Source of the DNA: Trichobilharzia szidati
Taxonomy: Eukaryota; Platyhelminthes; Trematoda; Strigeidida; Schistosomatidae
Reading direction: 5' to 3'
Assembly: GCA_944472155.2 (NCBI GenBank)
Contig: OX235279.1
Location: 174,633,868 to 174,697,867, forward strand
DNA: 64,000 nt
The translations under genes were made by a program, and so were the position numbers. Below the pieces are notes generated by a model that ran no database searches, was not told the origin of the DNA, and saw only the letters and a list, made by a program, of their open reading frames with translations. This document shows, piece after piece, positions 32,516 through 46,407 of this stretch; position 1 is the first letter of the stretch, and every line of letters starts with the position of its first letter.

Positions 32516-35500
32516 GTATGTCTAAATGATTTCGCTGATCGATTACGTGATTTTAGAGCTTATCAGAAGTTTTTCGTTGCTTTATATGTATGGAGAGGCT
32601 TAACAATGCACGTTTGTGCCCACATTGCTCAAAACTTTGTTGTTATAAATGCATAAGAGTAAGAAATTTTGTGGTGATTAATGGGATTTTTTAGAAATGG
32701 ATCACGGAAACACGGTCTCAATGTCCTCATTGTCGGTAATTAACACAGTTTTTGTTTTTCTAAAGGTTCACTTTCTTTAAAATTTCGAGAGCTTCCTAAG
32801 CAAACGTTCTGTAAATGTGTCACGAAAAGTGCTCTGTGACTGCCGTGACACGAGAACACATCAGATTTTCAGCAATCTCACGCATTTATTATAACTCAAT
32901 CCCACTCTACAACCACTAAGCTACAGTGGAGATATCAATATTTGTAAGGTATATTTTTTCGAAATAAAATCGTGAAATTAAGTTGTGAATGAGTTTACTT
33001 ATATTTCGACTGGTGCTGTGCCTACTGACCAGCAAGTTTAAGGGCCGAAATATCACGCCTTAGATATTGTTTGGGAACAATTATCCATATGTTTATATCG
33101 TTACAGTCGGATTGCGCGTCCGTTGTAGTTGTCATAAGGTGCTGTTCAACTTGACGTCTACACGGGGAGCACTATTTCGCGGACTTTTCTCTATTTTACT
33201 CATATTGTGTTACTAGATTGGTTAGTCATCGAAGGTACTAATTATTCTTGGAAAGACATTTAAATAATATCGTGTTTCTTAAGAATAAATTTCTCTTTCA
33301 CCGGTTGCGTCGTATGTACGCTCTCATGAGAGTAGCCCATATCCACATCGATTAAAGCAGTTAGCCGAACCGATTCTCCTTCATAGAATAAGTTGTTTCT
33401 TCAAGTATAGAGTTTGCTTTAAGGGGAAATATTCAAAGCTGTCTCCAAGTTGTGTTAGCATAGGCCAACGAACTGTTTATTGTTGCACATGTATATATAT
33501 ATATATGTATAGTATCGAAGTTGTATTCTGGTCTTAATAGTTTATACTTATGTCACATGGATGACTGGTGTCATAATGCGACGGTTAACCCAACAAGAAT
33601 CCAAGAGGCAGGCCCATCGGATGTAATGAAATCAGAGTTAAAGCAACTCTGGCGTAAGTTATGCTGATAATATTTCCATGTAGGCATCACAAAACTATAG
33701 TCTTTCTTTTGCAAATACACCAGTGAACAGCGATTAACTAGTTAGTAAGTATTAGGTTCCATTAATCGTTTAAAAATCCTGAGCACCCATAAGATAATCC
33801 TCGCATGACTATATATAGAGCTTCTTAATGACACAACAATCTGAGCCTTGTTGTAAATTCTCTTGCAGTGATGCATATTCACACTAATATTCTAGAATTA
33901 CTTTAGGAAGAGATAATCGTTAAAATTTCCCAAATCCAATTTTCGGTGCGGTTCTGCTAGAGACAATGATGTTAGTAAGTTTTAGGTTGCTGCCGTTCCC
34001 CAGTATTCTCGGAGTCTTCGGAAATGTCGTTAAACACCGTGTTCGATTTGTAATCAGAAACAGGTTATCATCATCGAATAAATGTTATTATACAATATGT
34101 GGAACATTCCCACGTTCTTAGGAATTCGCACCTTTTCAACTTATCCAAGTGACATTTCTACAGACTAAATGAACAAGAGTGTGATGAATTTTCATGCTTT
34201 TACTGAAGATAGGTTATTATGTGGTTAAGTGTTCGTGATGCCACTTACGAAACCCAGAATTTTCAGAAATTATGTGACATACAGTTGTGACACTTAAGAC
34301 ACTCACGTTATTTTGTTCATTTGACGTGGTCAGACGTTTGTTCCACATGTTGGAGAGACATCTGCCGTATTTATCAACTATCCCTTTCTTTCTTCCACTT
34401 GTCAATCTGTTTCCTATATTTCTGGACATATTGGATAACATCATGAATATCTGTAAATGTGTAGTGTTCAGCTTCATGAAATTACGGGAAGTGTTTTGGA
34501 AGTCTGTGTCGCCAGTATCAGTTAGGCGGTGGGAAGTGTAATACATTTCACAGTATTGAAAAATGGCTAGAATTTAAGCCAGATGGATAATTACTAATAT
34601 CTGACGTTATGGGGAGATGTGTTGTTGTCGAGGTTATTGATCGGAACAGTAGAATAATATTGATGTTTGACTTGAGTTAGAAACCCAAGCTCAATACTCA
34701 CATAACACTTGTTCAAAGTCAGTCACATTCGTTTTCCTCAGCAATATTCCATTTCATTTTGTACAATGCATATCTTGACATGAGCAACAGAACTTTCAGC
34801 AACAATGTAATACTCTGTGATATAACTTAGAATACTATATATCTAAGTATGTGATTCGTATTTGTTTGTTGTTGTATATTTGATCGAGAAAATGTGATTT
34901 CCTCAACGCTTATTTCATTAAGGAGAGAGTCGTATTCTCAAGTTGCATGAATATTTATATGTCGCTTTTCTCACTTTCTGCGTTGTGGTTTAGGGGGAAG
35001 ATTTTTATCGTGTAATATTTTGACTATTTTTTTGTGTTGTTGCTGGCCAACAACAACAGACAGCAATCAGCATAAATGGAAAAAACCTGAAAGAAACTAC
35101 CTCCTTTACCTACTTGGGAAGCATTGTTTCAACTACAGGCGGAACTGACGAGGATATCAAAGCAAGGATCGGGAAAGCAAGACAAGCTTTCATTACTCTG
35201 AAGTCTGTGTGGAGGTCAACAGCATTCAGCGTCAAAAATAAGATCCGGATTTTCAACTCCACTGTGAAGTCAGTACTACTATACGGATCAGAGACTTGGC
35301 GTGTCACAAAGAGCACCTCAAACAAGCTACAGACCTTCATTAACAGATGTCTTCGCTCAATACTCAAGATCAGATGGCCGGAAAGGATCAGCAACAAAGA
35401 TCTCTGGGAGCGAACCAACCAGGAACCGATTGTGAAACAAATAGGCAGGAAGAAATGGAGATGGATTGGCCACACTCTGAGGAAACCAGCAAGTGACATC

Positions 35501-38500
35501 ACTAGACAAGCCCTCGAGTGGAACCCGAAAGGGAAGCGGCGAGTTGGTCGCCCAAGGGTGACCTGGAGGAGATCATGTGAAGAGGAGATGAAAGCATGTG
35601 GGCAGACCTGGAGCCAGGTGAAAACTCTAGCAGAGAATCGAACGCAATGGAGACGCATGGCTGAAGCCCTTTGTTCCTCTAGGAACTAAAGGAAATAATA
35701 ATAATAATAAATAATATTTTGACTATAAGTAACTGACTTATCAACATGGAACGTAGCACAAAAGTGCACACAAAATTGGAGTAGAAGAAACGTAATGAGA
35801 TTAGAGTAGATGGGCAACGAATATGTAGATGAACCATTAACTATGGTTGCATGGAAGCAATACACCTGATTTTGAGCTGTGTCACCAACTGTCTGTAACC
35901 ACTGATTTTTAGCATCCTAGTCAGAAAGTCTGCACCTCCCTAAGTGGTTCAAACCAAGAGTTGGATACTTCACAGATTGGTGGCGTGTCTTGTACCTCCC
36001 ACTTCCAAGTTTTTTCTTGCCTTATTCCATTTCATATGACGTTGCTCGTTCGGGAAGATGGTGACTCAGCCTGCGTATCCCATTTTAGTCGGTAGGGTTT
36101 CACAGGTTGACTGTGTAAGGGATTTATATCCATATGTCTGTGGACGCTAGTTTCACTTATACCTCCAGCTTCTTGAATGTTTCTACCTGTCTTTGTTTTT
36201 TTATTATGTAAGATAAAAGTAATCTGCCAGCTGAAGCTATTGTTATGATTATTTCCACGCAATAACGAGAAATCCTGTCTCCTTACAAGGGGTTCGTTGT
36301 GGGTAGTTATTATGATTTAGTTGATAAATTACTTCCGTCCTATTATATGACAAATTATATCTCTCACTTACAACACACGTAGAACAATGCGGCCGTTAAC
36401 TGTTGGAATATTTTGGGTTAAGTTGATATGCTGAAGAAGGTGTTGACAAATCTCAATTTTTCCTGTAAGTGCCTCCTAATTCAGAATGTCCATATTTCTC
36501 TAACTGTGTAATTTTTAAACATTATGTCATACAAATACTGAGAGAATATTGCGTTATTTTAGATTCTTAATTGTATCAAGTACTTTCTATTTCGAAGTTA
36601 TATTTGAATATATAATATCTCGTGTATATCTGTTATATTAACCTTCTTCTTCTTCCTTGTACTAACAGTGCATCACTACATATTTATGAGCTGATTAACT
36701 GCCGTTGGGCTGATGAAGTTACCCAGCAGTTGGATAATCTACAGTCGCAAGCAACTTCATCTAAGTCTATTGGTCAGGGTGATCAGTCAGGATCCGCCAA
36801 TAGTGCAGCAGCCTCTAATGTTGATATGTAAGAACCTTTTTCTTTTGTTGCATGAGTATATATATATATTTCGTACACGAATTCCCCTTTATAAATTTGA
36901 GCAAATGTAGGACAAACATATGTGTGGATTAACATAGATCCATTTTGTTTCGTAGGTTCTCTTCAGCTGCGTAAAACCTATAGTATTTATTAAGACCAGT
37001 TACAGTACAATTTTAACATGCATTTTGTTTATCATCGTTAATCATTCCTCTAGTAAGGATTGTTGTAAGAAAGTCATAGTGGGATAAAACATAAGGATAA
37101 TACGGTTATCTCAATTTATTAGTTGTTAGGGTGGCGATAAGGTAGCGGTAACTGCGCAATGAGAGATAATAAAGTACAGTGATTAGAATTCATAAGATTG
37201 AAAAACCAAAATTCGGTGTGTACTAAGTCTAGTGTAAAGATGATGATATAACATAGTGAGTAGAATTCCAAGGATAGAAAATTAAGTCTAATATGAAAGT
37301 GAAATAGGGAAAGTGTAGTGAGGTTGGGGTGGGTGGGGTGAAACGAAGTAATGAAAGGAAAAGACATAAGATAATTCTCACCTAGTTAGGTGAGAATTAT
37401 CTTTGAACACATAGATCAGGCTTGAGTCGTTTTATTGCGAAAGGTTCACCAAACCGAAGAGGCCTAGGGCTGTTTTGTCTGTTAATCATTTTGAAAGCTT
37501 CCAATGCGTCTACTACCTGTGGGACTGACTGTATTGGATACTTTGACTGGACACTAGTAACCGGTGTGAGTAATTGTCTGTCAAGTTGGTCGATCGATAA
37601 ATTAACGTATATATATATATATATATATATATATTAGTTGGCGTTCAGTTACGGTTTGGCTTTCCAGTTTAATCCCTAACTTTGGAACTCAGCAGACACA
37701 ACGTCTTATCAAGATAGAAGCTAAAATCTACGAAATGTCGAACAACAGCCTAGTACTGTTTAACACACACAAAAAACAGTATACCCTTACAAAGTTAAAC
37801 TGTTGAATTCCACAGTATTTGCATTTGCTTACCATTAGTCTAGTATTGATTCATATGCATATACCACGTCAGTTATTACACAACTTTATTAAGACGACTT
37901 TCGTCGTTGTTGTTTTAGTTCTTAGTAGTTTTAGGTTAGGGATAACGCCCTGCAGAAACCATAGAAAAACTAGCTTTGACTGACAAGCAGCGTTGTTCAC
38001 ATGTATGGACACAAACACAAGACACGCACACACACAGGCACACAAGTAATTGTCTTTGCCCTAAGATTTATGCTAATAATTTCCTTTGTGTTGTTACGCA
38101 GCTCTTGTTAGAATTTGTTTAGTTCTCATAAAATCCCTTAAACAACAGCACTCATTAGTAAGGCGTATCTGCAACCTTGAAGGAACTCATGTCCATTCTG
38201 AGATCCGTCCGTGTGTCACCCAGTGCTGTAGTCAGCGACGTTACTACTGAGATATTCGGGCCTGCGATTGACATCCTACACAAAGGGGAGCTGATGGATT
38301 CCTTCTAAGTGAAGACCGGAGTAAGACAAGCTGGCTGCCTACTATCTCCAATGATTTCCCTTATGTGATAGACTGGATAATGCGACAGACTGATGGTGGG
38401 CAACGAGGAAATAGGCATATAATGGACCCACACAAAAACGTTGGAGGATCTGGACTTCGCCGATAATGTGTGTCTGATTTCCCACAGACTGGAAGATATG

Positions 38501-41500
38501 CGAGTGAAAAGCAACAAGTTGGCAGAAGCATTCAGAGAAGATAGGACTTCCTTCAGGTGAACATAGAGAAAACAGAGTTGATGAAGACCCCTGGTCAGCA
38601 GCAACATCAATCAGCCAGCATAAATAAGAGAGATCTGAAAGAAGTAACCTCATTTACCTACCGACCTGGGAAGCGTTGTCTCAACTACAGGCGGGTGGAA
38701 CTGATGAGGATATCAAAGCAAGGATTGGAAAAGTAAGGCAAGTTCTCATTACTCTCAAGTCTATATGGAAGTCAACAGCACTCAGCATGAAAAACAAGAT
38801 CCGGAATCTCAACTCCCATGTGAAGTCAGTGCTGCTAACCATACGGATCAGAGACTTGCACTGTGCGTCACGGGGGGCACTTCGAACAAACTACAGACTT
38901 TCATCAACAGCTGTCTTCGCTCAATACTACTCAAGATCAGATGGCCGACCTGGGAACATCAGCAACAGGGTGGGATCTGTGGAAGTGAACGAACCAGCTC
39001 AGCAGGAAGCAATTGCACAAAACATGTAGGACAAATAGAGGTGGATTGGCGATACTCTGAGTAAACAAACCATCGAGTAAGTGACATCAAACGCCAGGCC
39101 ATTGGTGGAGGGGAAGTCGAATTGGAAGCGGGGAGTTGGTGGTCATTGCGAGGGTGATATGGAGGTTAAGGGGATGATTTGAAGGGAAGATGAAAGCATG
39201 TGGGCAGACGTGTAGCAAGGTGAAAACGTTGCTAGAGAACCGAACGCAGTGAAGACGTTCGGCTGAAACCCTATGTTCCTCTAGGAATTAAAGGAAACAA
39301 TCATATAATAATAAGATTGGATTGGACACTAGGTGTAGAGTAGTGTGGTGTGTTCAGTCCTTCGTTTGGTGCGGACTGAATTCTCTCAGTCACATTTGCA
39401 GTGTGGTCACCATGCTAGGCGGCTTGACATCACGCCCCTGCATTCTGAATTGTTGTTATTAGATGTTCGGGGGTAGTCGTCAGGAAGCCCTGGACACTCA
39501 CCAGTCAGCAAGGTGTATCTGCAAACTTCAAGGAACTCATATCCCTAATGAGATTCGAAACCGCATCACTTAGTGCTGCAACGAGAAATGTTATCACTTA
39601 GCTTTTCTGTCTCGCTACTGACCTCCTGTAGGACTGTGTTAGATACTTCCATTGAGTGCACACTAGGTAACAAGTGTCATGCATTTGCAATGTGACCATT
39701 TAATATGAACAATTCAGAGTGCACCTTGATGGCCATATAGCGAACTTGACTGATGGTTACCCCTAGTGTGTACTCAATCAAAGTACGCTTGTCACGTTTT
39801 TCTCTCCTAAATCCTCCTTTTCTTTCTGTTGGTAAGAAAATGTGAAAATCAACAAATAAAATCGTATGTACTGATTAACGACAATGTATACGTCGTATGT
39901 ATGTATGCGTATATGATTTTGTTTGTTTTTGTTTTCAGCTGTGAATTGCACAATGAACGTTTATCTGTATTTTGCTCAACGTGTGATTTTTCGATCTGTC
40001 ATCAATGTGCATTATTTGATAACAAGCATGAACAACATTCATTTCGTCCATTGGATGAAGTCTATAATGAACATGTTAAACAAATCAAAGGTGAAATGGA
40101 TCAATTAAAGCACAGACACTTAGAATTAATATCATTATTTCAAGATGTTGTAAGTTTATTTATTTATTTATAGATTTACTTTTTTTTTATAAAACACAAA
40201 ATAATCAAGTAAAGAATATTCTTTTCGATAATTTCCTCTTCTGGTTCTACAATTCTATACATATATATGTTGATATACACAGAATATTCTAGAATATCAG
40301 TAGTCAATAACAATATTAGTGTGCTTTTCAAATAATATAAACTTGTAAAGTAAGATCACAATGGAATTACAGTTCATTAAAGATGCTTGAATCATAATAA
40401 TAAAAAAGACATAGTAGCGAATAGAATATCAACTAAAATTAGGAAAATTCCACAAAAATTCATGATCATTCAAACCTGGGTGGCCAAGGTAATGAATGAT
40501 GATAATGACTGAACTAACTTCTTTTGGATGCATAAATTAGGCTTATTAATATGGATCCCCACAGCCAGCCTCAGCAATGTTTAGTAGTTGAACTCTTAAG
40601 GCAAAATTGAGGTTCGTAGGTATGCGGTAAATCACCCTGAAAGCATGGTTAACGTCAATCTTGTGTTCTGTATCCACAAGATGAGATAGAACAGCTCTGC
40701 GAATAGACTTTGTTTGTCGTTTGCTTAACCACTAAGCAGGGTGGATGTTCGGAAATCCGACGATAAACAGGCCTAATTGTACGGCCTATGTAACTGGCTC
40801 ACTCCACAGGAGCAATTAAATTGGTAGATACACATGGAGTAGGAGGCGAAATTAGGCAGTTTATCTTTTACTCCCGAACGCAAAAGAGGAGTGGTTGTAA
40901 AGATACAGCGTAATTCGGCAGCAGGGAATGCTCTTTTTACCGCATTTCTAAGGCGCTGTGTTAGTACCTCACTGGTGTTGTCTCGAAGGAACTGCATTTG
41001 GCAGTTGTATGAATAAGGCCTTTTTTGGAACTGTTGGTAACTTGGGTTGCTTTGGTTTTAGAATCATATTCTTATCAATAAACTTTTCAGGATAACCATT
41101 TTCACTTAGCAACTGTTTAATATTATTAAGTTCTTCCTCAGGACATTCGTCCGAGTAAATTGCTCTTGCTCTATGAACCAAGCACTTTATTATCAGATTG
41201 CGTTTGTATTTCAAGGGCACGAAGCTGAGAAAATGTGTATACTGACCAGTTGATGTAGGTTTTCTATATACACTTCTTTTTATTGTGCCATTATTATTAT
41301 TCACGATAATAACAGGACGAAACAAATGTCCAGTTTTTCCATTTTCCAGTGGTTCCCTAACTGATATCAGCTCATGTTGAAATCCTCCATCCAATCAAAC
41401 AAAATCCCTACAAAACGAATAGTTGAAAAAATAAAGTTAGTAGAAATCAACAATTTTGTTGCCATGATGGTAGTCTTGATTAAATAATTCTCTTGTGCTA

Positions 41501-44500
41501 AATGAATAACTAAGGCTTCAGCAATGCGAAGGAGACGAAAGCGTATCCCCTTTGGTAGGTCGTTGTTGACTTTGTAGATTACTTTGTAGGAGGCGTTTGT
41601 TGTTGAGATGGAATGAGCAGCGTTGACAAGTTGTTCGATTATCTCACTCCTTATATAGCCTCAGAATGATCCCCTTTCCAAAAAATAAAAACAAAAGAAG
41701 TACACATATAAGCATAGTGTATTTAAGCTGGCTGAAGAGTACACGGCGTACAATAATCTTGAAAACCGCATTAAAATGTTGTAGACTTAACCTAAGACAA
41801 ATTTGCTTCATACTATCAAATCCAATGATATTTTAACAATCATAAAACTGAATACAATCTTTATGATTCAATATATTTAGCAAGTTTCAACTAGGCGGCG
41901 ACAGCACGGATAACTATGGCAAAACTAGAATCTGAATGACTGAAGTCAGTTTTAGAATCTTCTACCCTCCCCCTCACCCGCGCATCATAAACCAGAAAAT
42001 TCGGATTTCCAAACACCAATGTTACATCAGACAGGGCTTCTATATGGGTCAGAAACTTGGCCAACAATGCGTCACGGAAAACATTTCCAACAGCTGTCTT
42101 CAGTGGCTTCATACTGACGATCAAATTAGATTGCCAGCCGGAAAGAAATAACAACAAGAAACTCTGGCAGGAAACGAACCAGCGAAGAACCTGTTGCTCA
42201 ACAAACAAAATGGGGATGGATTAGACATACACGCACACCGAGGAGACTGTTGAATGAAATTGCGCTCACAAGGCCGTCGCTTGGTGTCGCTGCCTACCGA
42301 CAAATGGAGAGCCAATGCCCTGCAGTTTTTGATGGAGACATATTGATCTTCGGGCAGGACTTCGAGGCTTCTTCGCAGCTGAGTGGCGTTCAAAATCGGT
42401 CAACGATGAGGCTGCTACTTGGGACGCTGCTGGGAGGTCGGGAGAGAGCAGCATATGAAAGTGTGAGGCAAAATACCTACGAATGTGCGACAGGGTCAGG
42501 CAAACAGTTTCCAAAATGGGAAGGACCACATATGGTCACGTTGAGATGGGGTTACGCAGACACAATCACAATGGTAAACACAGAGAAACAGGTGAACATC
42601 CGCAAGCGCCGAGATTCCAGACAGCAAGACAAAAGAGCAAAGCCCCAAGAACCAAGAAGACCGAACCAACTTCAGTCGCAAGTCTTTGACGGGGGGACGA
42701 GTGTGGTGAGAGCTGTCTGCTAGCCAAAGTTGGTAGACAGTAATTGACGTCAATGTTTATGTCCCCAATATTGGTGGTGAGAAAATGAGAACAAAGGCTT
42801 TGCGTAGGCGGATACAGTTAGCATATGGATGATCTGATACAGCCACAAAGAGATGCAAGGTTAACTTTCTATGAGAAACAACCAATCAAAAGACTGTATT
42901 TTCTACTAACAATAATCTACAATAATGTACATTAAAATCTATAAATATGTGTTGATTTTCCTTAATAAACGATCTGTTGCCTGACCCTTGTCTTCTGTTG
43001 TTACATTTGAAATCCGAATGGAAAATGACGAGTTGGGCGTAGGGTTCGAGAGTGACATGGAGGAGATGATAGGCCATAGGCAATCGTGCGTGGAACCAAC
43101 CAAACAGAGGACTACAGAGAACAGAATAAATTGGAGATGTGCTGTTGAAGGCGTATGTTCCACTTGGAACCAAAGGGAACAAAAATAATAGTAATATTTG
43201 ACAAGTATCTATCTCCACCAGCCTTCACTATTACCTTTCAATACATTATTCAAAGAGTCATCCTACACGGGAACAGCAATAGTAATTATGACCTTCGTTT
43301 CACTCTTTGATATGTGCAATGTGATAAAAACAACTTTATGTAATGTATTTTACAATGTGTATTGATTTTGTGTAAACACTTCTTTTCTCACCTTATAAAT
43401 ACATAAGTTAGTAATAATAATAATAATAATAATAATACCTGATTGTCATTTATCATAATAAATTAGAACACACGCTTGTGTGTATAGTGTTAATCACTGA
43501 TCCATATTTGGTGGTAAAGCATAAGTACAGAAATGGATTATTAAAGCGTGTTGTGTGCATAAAATCGAAATACACTCACAGTTAAAATAGGTTTCGTGAT
43601 ATCAAGCAGTATATATATATATGACAGCGAGTTATTTTTTGTTGTTTTTGTTTTAGAAGACAAAAGAATTGAGCGATCTTTTCACAGTTAGACTCTCATC
43701 TCTGGCTCTATTCTAGTAAATATATGTTCCTTCAACGTAGTGTTAGCGAAGAGACAATACACATCGGATGCATCGAATGCTCTTTTAACTGCATTCTTCA
43801 GACGCTGTTACGTGACTGTTTCTCTGGTGAACAATGGCTTTTTTGGAGCTGTTACCTTACTGGCCTGTTTTAGTGCTAAATTCATTTTTTTTTCTCAACC
43901 ATTTTTACTGAGTAATTCTCTAATAATCTTAAACTCCTCATTGAGAGAGAGAGAGAGAGTCGTTTGAGCAGGTTATCCTAGCTCTACGAACCAAACACTT
44001 TATTAAGTTGCTTTTACATTTCAGAGGTGCAGAACTGAAGAAATGTGTGTATTGGCCTATCGTTGTAGATTTCCTCTATACACTCCTTCTTAGTGTGTGT
44101 GTGTACCATCCTTTTTGCTGGTCAGAAAGACGTCTAAGAATGAGATGCTTTCATTGCTTTCAGTTTCTCTATAGTGAAGTTTATTTCTGAATACACAGCA
44201 TTGATTACAGGATTTTCATCATGAGCTGACATTAGTTAGAGAACCTTTGGAAAACCTGGGAGTACTGGACAGCTGTTTCGTCCTAGTTTGGGACTCTTCG
44301 GCAGTACGCACCCACCGGGATTCGAATCCCTACAAACCAACACTTGAACACAGCATTGAACTTGTCAAGGATGTGCGTTGCTTTTATTCTCATTTTTCAT
44401 AATCAGAAGTATTAAACACAAAATAAACATGCATGTTCATTATCAACCATTTCCAAACAGCTTTTCATTACACAACTGACTAGTTGTCAAACCTCTTGAT

Positions 44501-44608
44501 TATGTAAGACTGTTTGTAATTTTCCAAACATAGTTACTACTCATGCACGTTGATCTGGTTTGTTACTGAATGACAAAAACTTTTGACCTCTTTTCTCAAT
44601 CTCCTTTG

Positions 44609-44660
<52 letters not shown>

Positions 44661-46335
44661 TTAACTGAGTTCCATTGGAGAACTTTGCACAGAAGTGCAG
44701 CCTGCTTAATTTGTCACACTCCACGTAGCACACAAAGGCGGAGAAAAACATCAAAACAATTTAAAAGAGCTATAATGAGCAGAAATATGCAGAAAAAACG
44801 TGAGCGCTCAATGAATCCATGAGGTTGCAAAAAGGAAATGCATGTGTGCTGTGCCATTAACAACGGTTTTGAGCCATATCACCACTGGTCTATGGCTGCT
44901 GATTCTTAACGTCTCGAGGATCCCGCCCAGTCAGTATAATACACGTCTTTACGTGGCCGGATAGAACCAACGGTTAGAGAATTCACTTATTGATGCCAGG
45001 TTTCAGTTTGGTCTCCCCCAACTCTTTTCCAATGTAATTCTCTCTCTGCTAACATTGCTTGTTGAGGAAGGCGGTGATTCCGAATTTTTAGCATCTGTCG
45101 TATCCGTTTCACAACCCAATCGACTGACCTTCTCTTTTTACCTAATATTCTACCCCCAACCTCAATATTACTCACGATATTATGCCACTTAACATGCAAG
45201 TATCTGCGGTCAGAGACAACTGTCCTCTTCATGCCTTTCATTTTCAATGGCCATGTCTCCCAGGCGTAGAGGACGAGGGGATAAACTGCTGCTCAGTAAA
45301 CGCGTCCTTTGATCGATAGCCAGCCATTTAACACCTCTACACCTTAGATCAAGCTAGGTGGAAAATCTTACAAGGGCGTTTAGTATCTCTGCTGAGAATT
45401 TGTCAGCAATCAGTCTGCGCATTAAGGTTGATACAACTTCCGAAATAAGGGAAGTGGTCAACACACTCAACTATTTCACTGCCTCTCCTTAAACTAGTGG
45501 TTGGTTCCGGTCAGTTCATCAGTATCATCTTACATTTGATAAGGATGAGTCGTGTGCCAAACATACCAAGATTTCTGCTCATTGTGTTCAGAAGGCTCTG
45601 CATTCCATCAGTGTCCTCACCTAAAACGGAAATATCACCCACCTACTCTAAGTCAGTTCCTTATATATATGTAATGTCGTTATAACATTTAAGCATAGGA
45701 TGTATGTGTCTGGCTTGTAACATTCATGCAAAATCAAGTTGAAATTGTTAAGATTTCTAGGCATCCCGGATATACGTAATATCACTGTTGATCAACGAAA
45801 GTGGAGAGTGTCTTTCCGTCCAAGAATTTCTATACAAATTCATTTGTATTTCATCCTCTTTTCCTTATCTGTGTACGATAGAACTTCAACTATCCTTGGT
45901 GAATAAGGTGCATATAAGTATTGAAGTCTGCGTCTGTGGTTTACCGGTAGGATATTCACTAAAGATGCACGTAGTTCGCAGCCGGCACGCGCCTTTACCT
46001 CCCCCAGCCGGTTGTAAACCTGACAAAAATGGGCCTGAGGTTGGCAACCGCACCCCGTGAAAACTACTGGTGCTCCTGAAACCTCAAACCTGAAGCCCTA
46101 TGTTCCTCTCAGAACACAAAGGAATAAAATAATAAACACGTGTTGTAAGTGTTTAAGTGACCTTAAAAGTTCCATGGCCAAACAAACACCTAATGGATAC
46201 TCCACGTGACATTGTACTTTTAGCTCTTAATCAACAGAATAATGATATAATTCTTTTGGACTCATAGGGTTATTCACTATTAAGAAGGTGAAGGCAAACA
46301 GAAGTCGATTGTAGATTTCCGCCTCTTGTTGGGTA

Positions 46336-46407
<72 letters not shown>

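Larger units (their letters stand above)
34743..41292 (+). repeat. Right arm of the inverted segmental duplication
   Basis: Direct counterpart of 1949-11240 in opposite orientation. It spans late intron 3, exon 4, intron 4, exon 5 and the start of intron 5 with a truncated PLE. It lacks the Pao/BEL element and has its own RTE insertion (35028-35711) and about 180 bp at 37404-37560 that the left arm lacks. Confidence 0.92.

Noticed and set aside
32465..32656. Unspliced frame running from TRIM37 exon 1 through intron 1 and into exon 2
   Set aside because: It reads exon 2 out of frame. Splicing at 32515/32557 restores the RING motif with its Cys and His ligands.
36713..36910. 65-67 codon frame overlapping TRIM37 exon 4 (and 9768-9971)
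   Set aside because: Out-of-frame shadow of exon 4; the true exon reads [11 protein letters not shown] in another frame with proper splice sites.
1949..41292. The inverted duplication as a pure assembly error
   Set aside because: Different clean insertions with target duplications in each arm, a private indel and microsatellite length differences show two real sequences. A haplotype join cannot be excluded fully and is listed as the refuting test.
42250..42723. Novel host gene of 157 codons
   Set aside because: Both ends overlap retroelement remnants (RTE C-terminus before it, Gypsy-like integrase tail inside), and no splice or domain evidence supports a gene.
44583..44822. Frame with a poly Ile-Tyr stretch
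   Set aside because: Product of the (AT)n microsatellite at 44611-44657.
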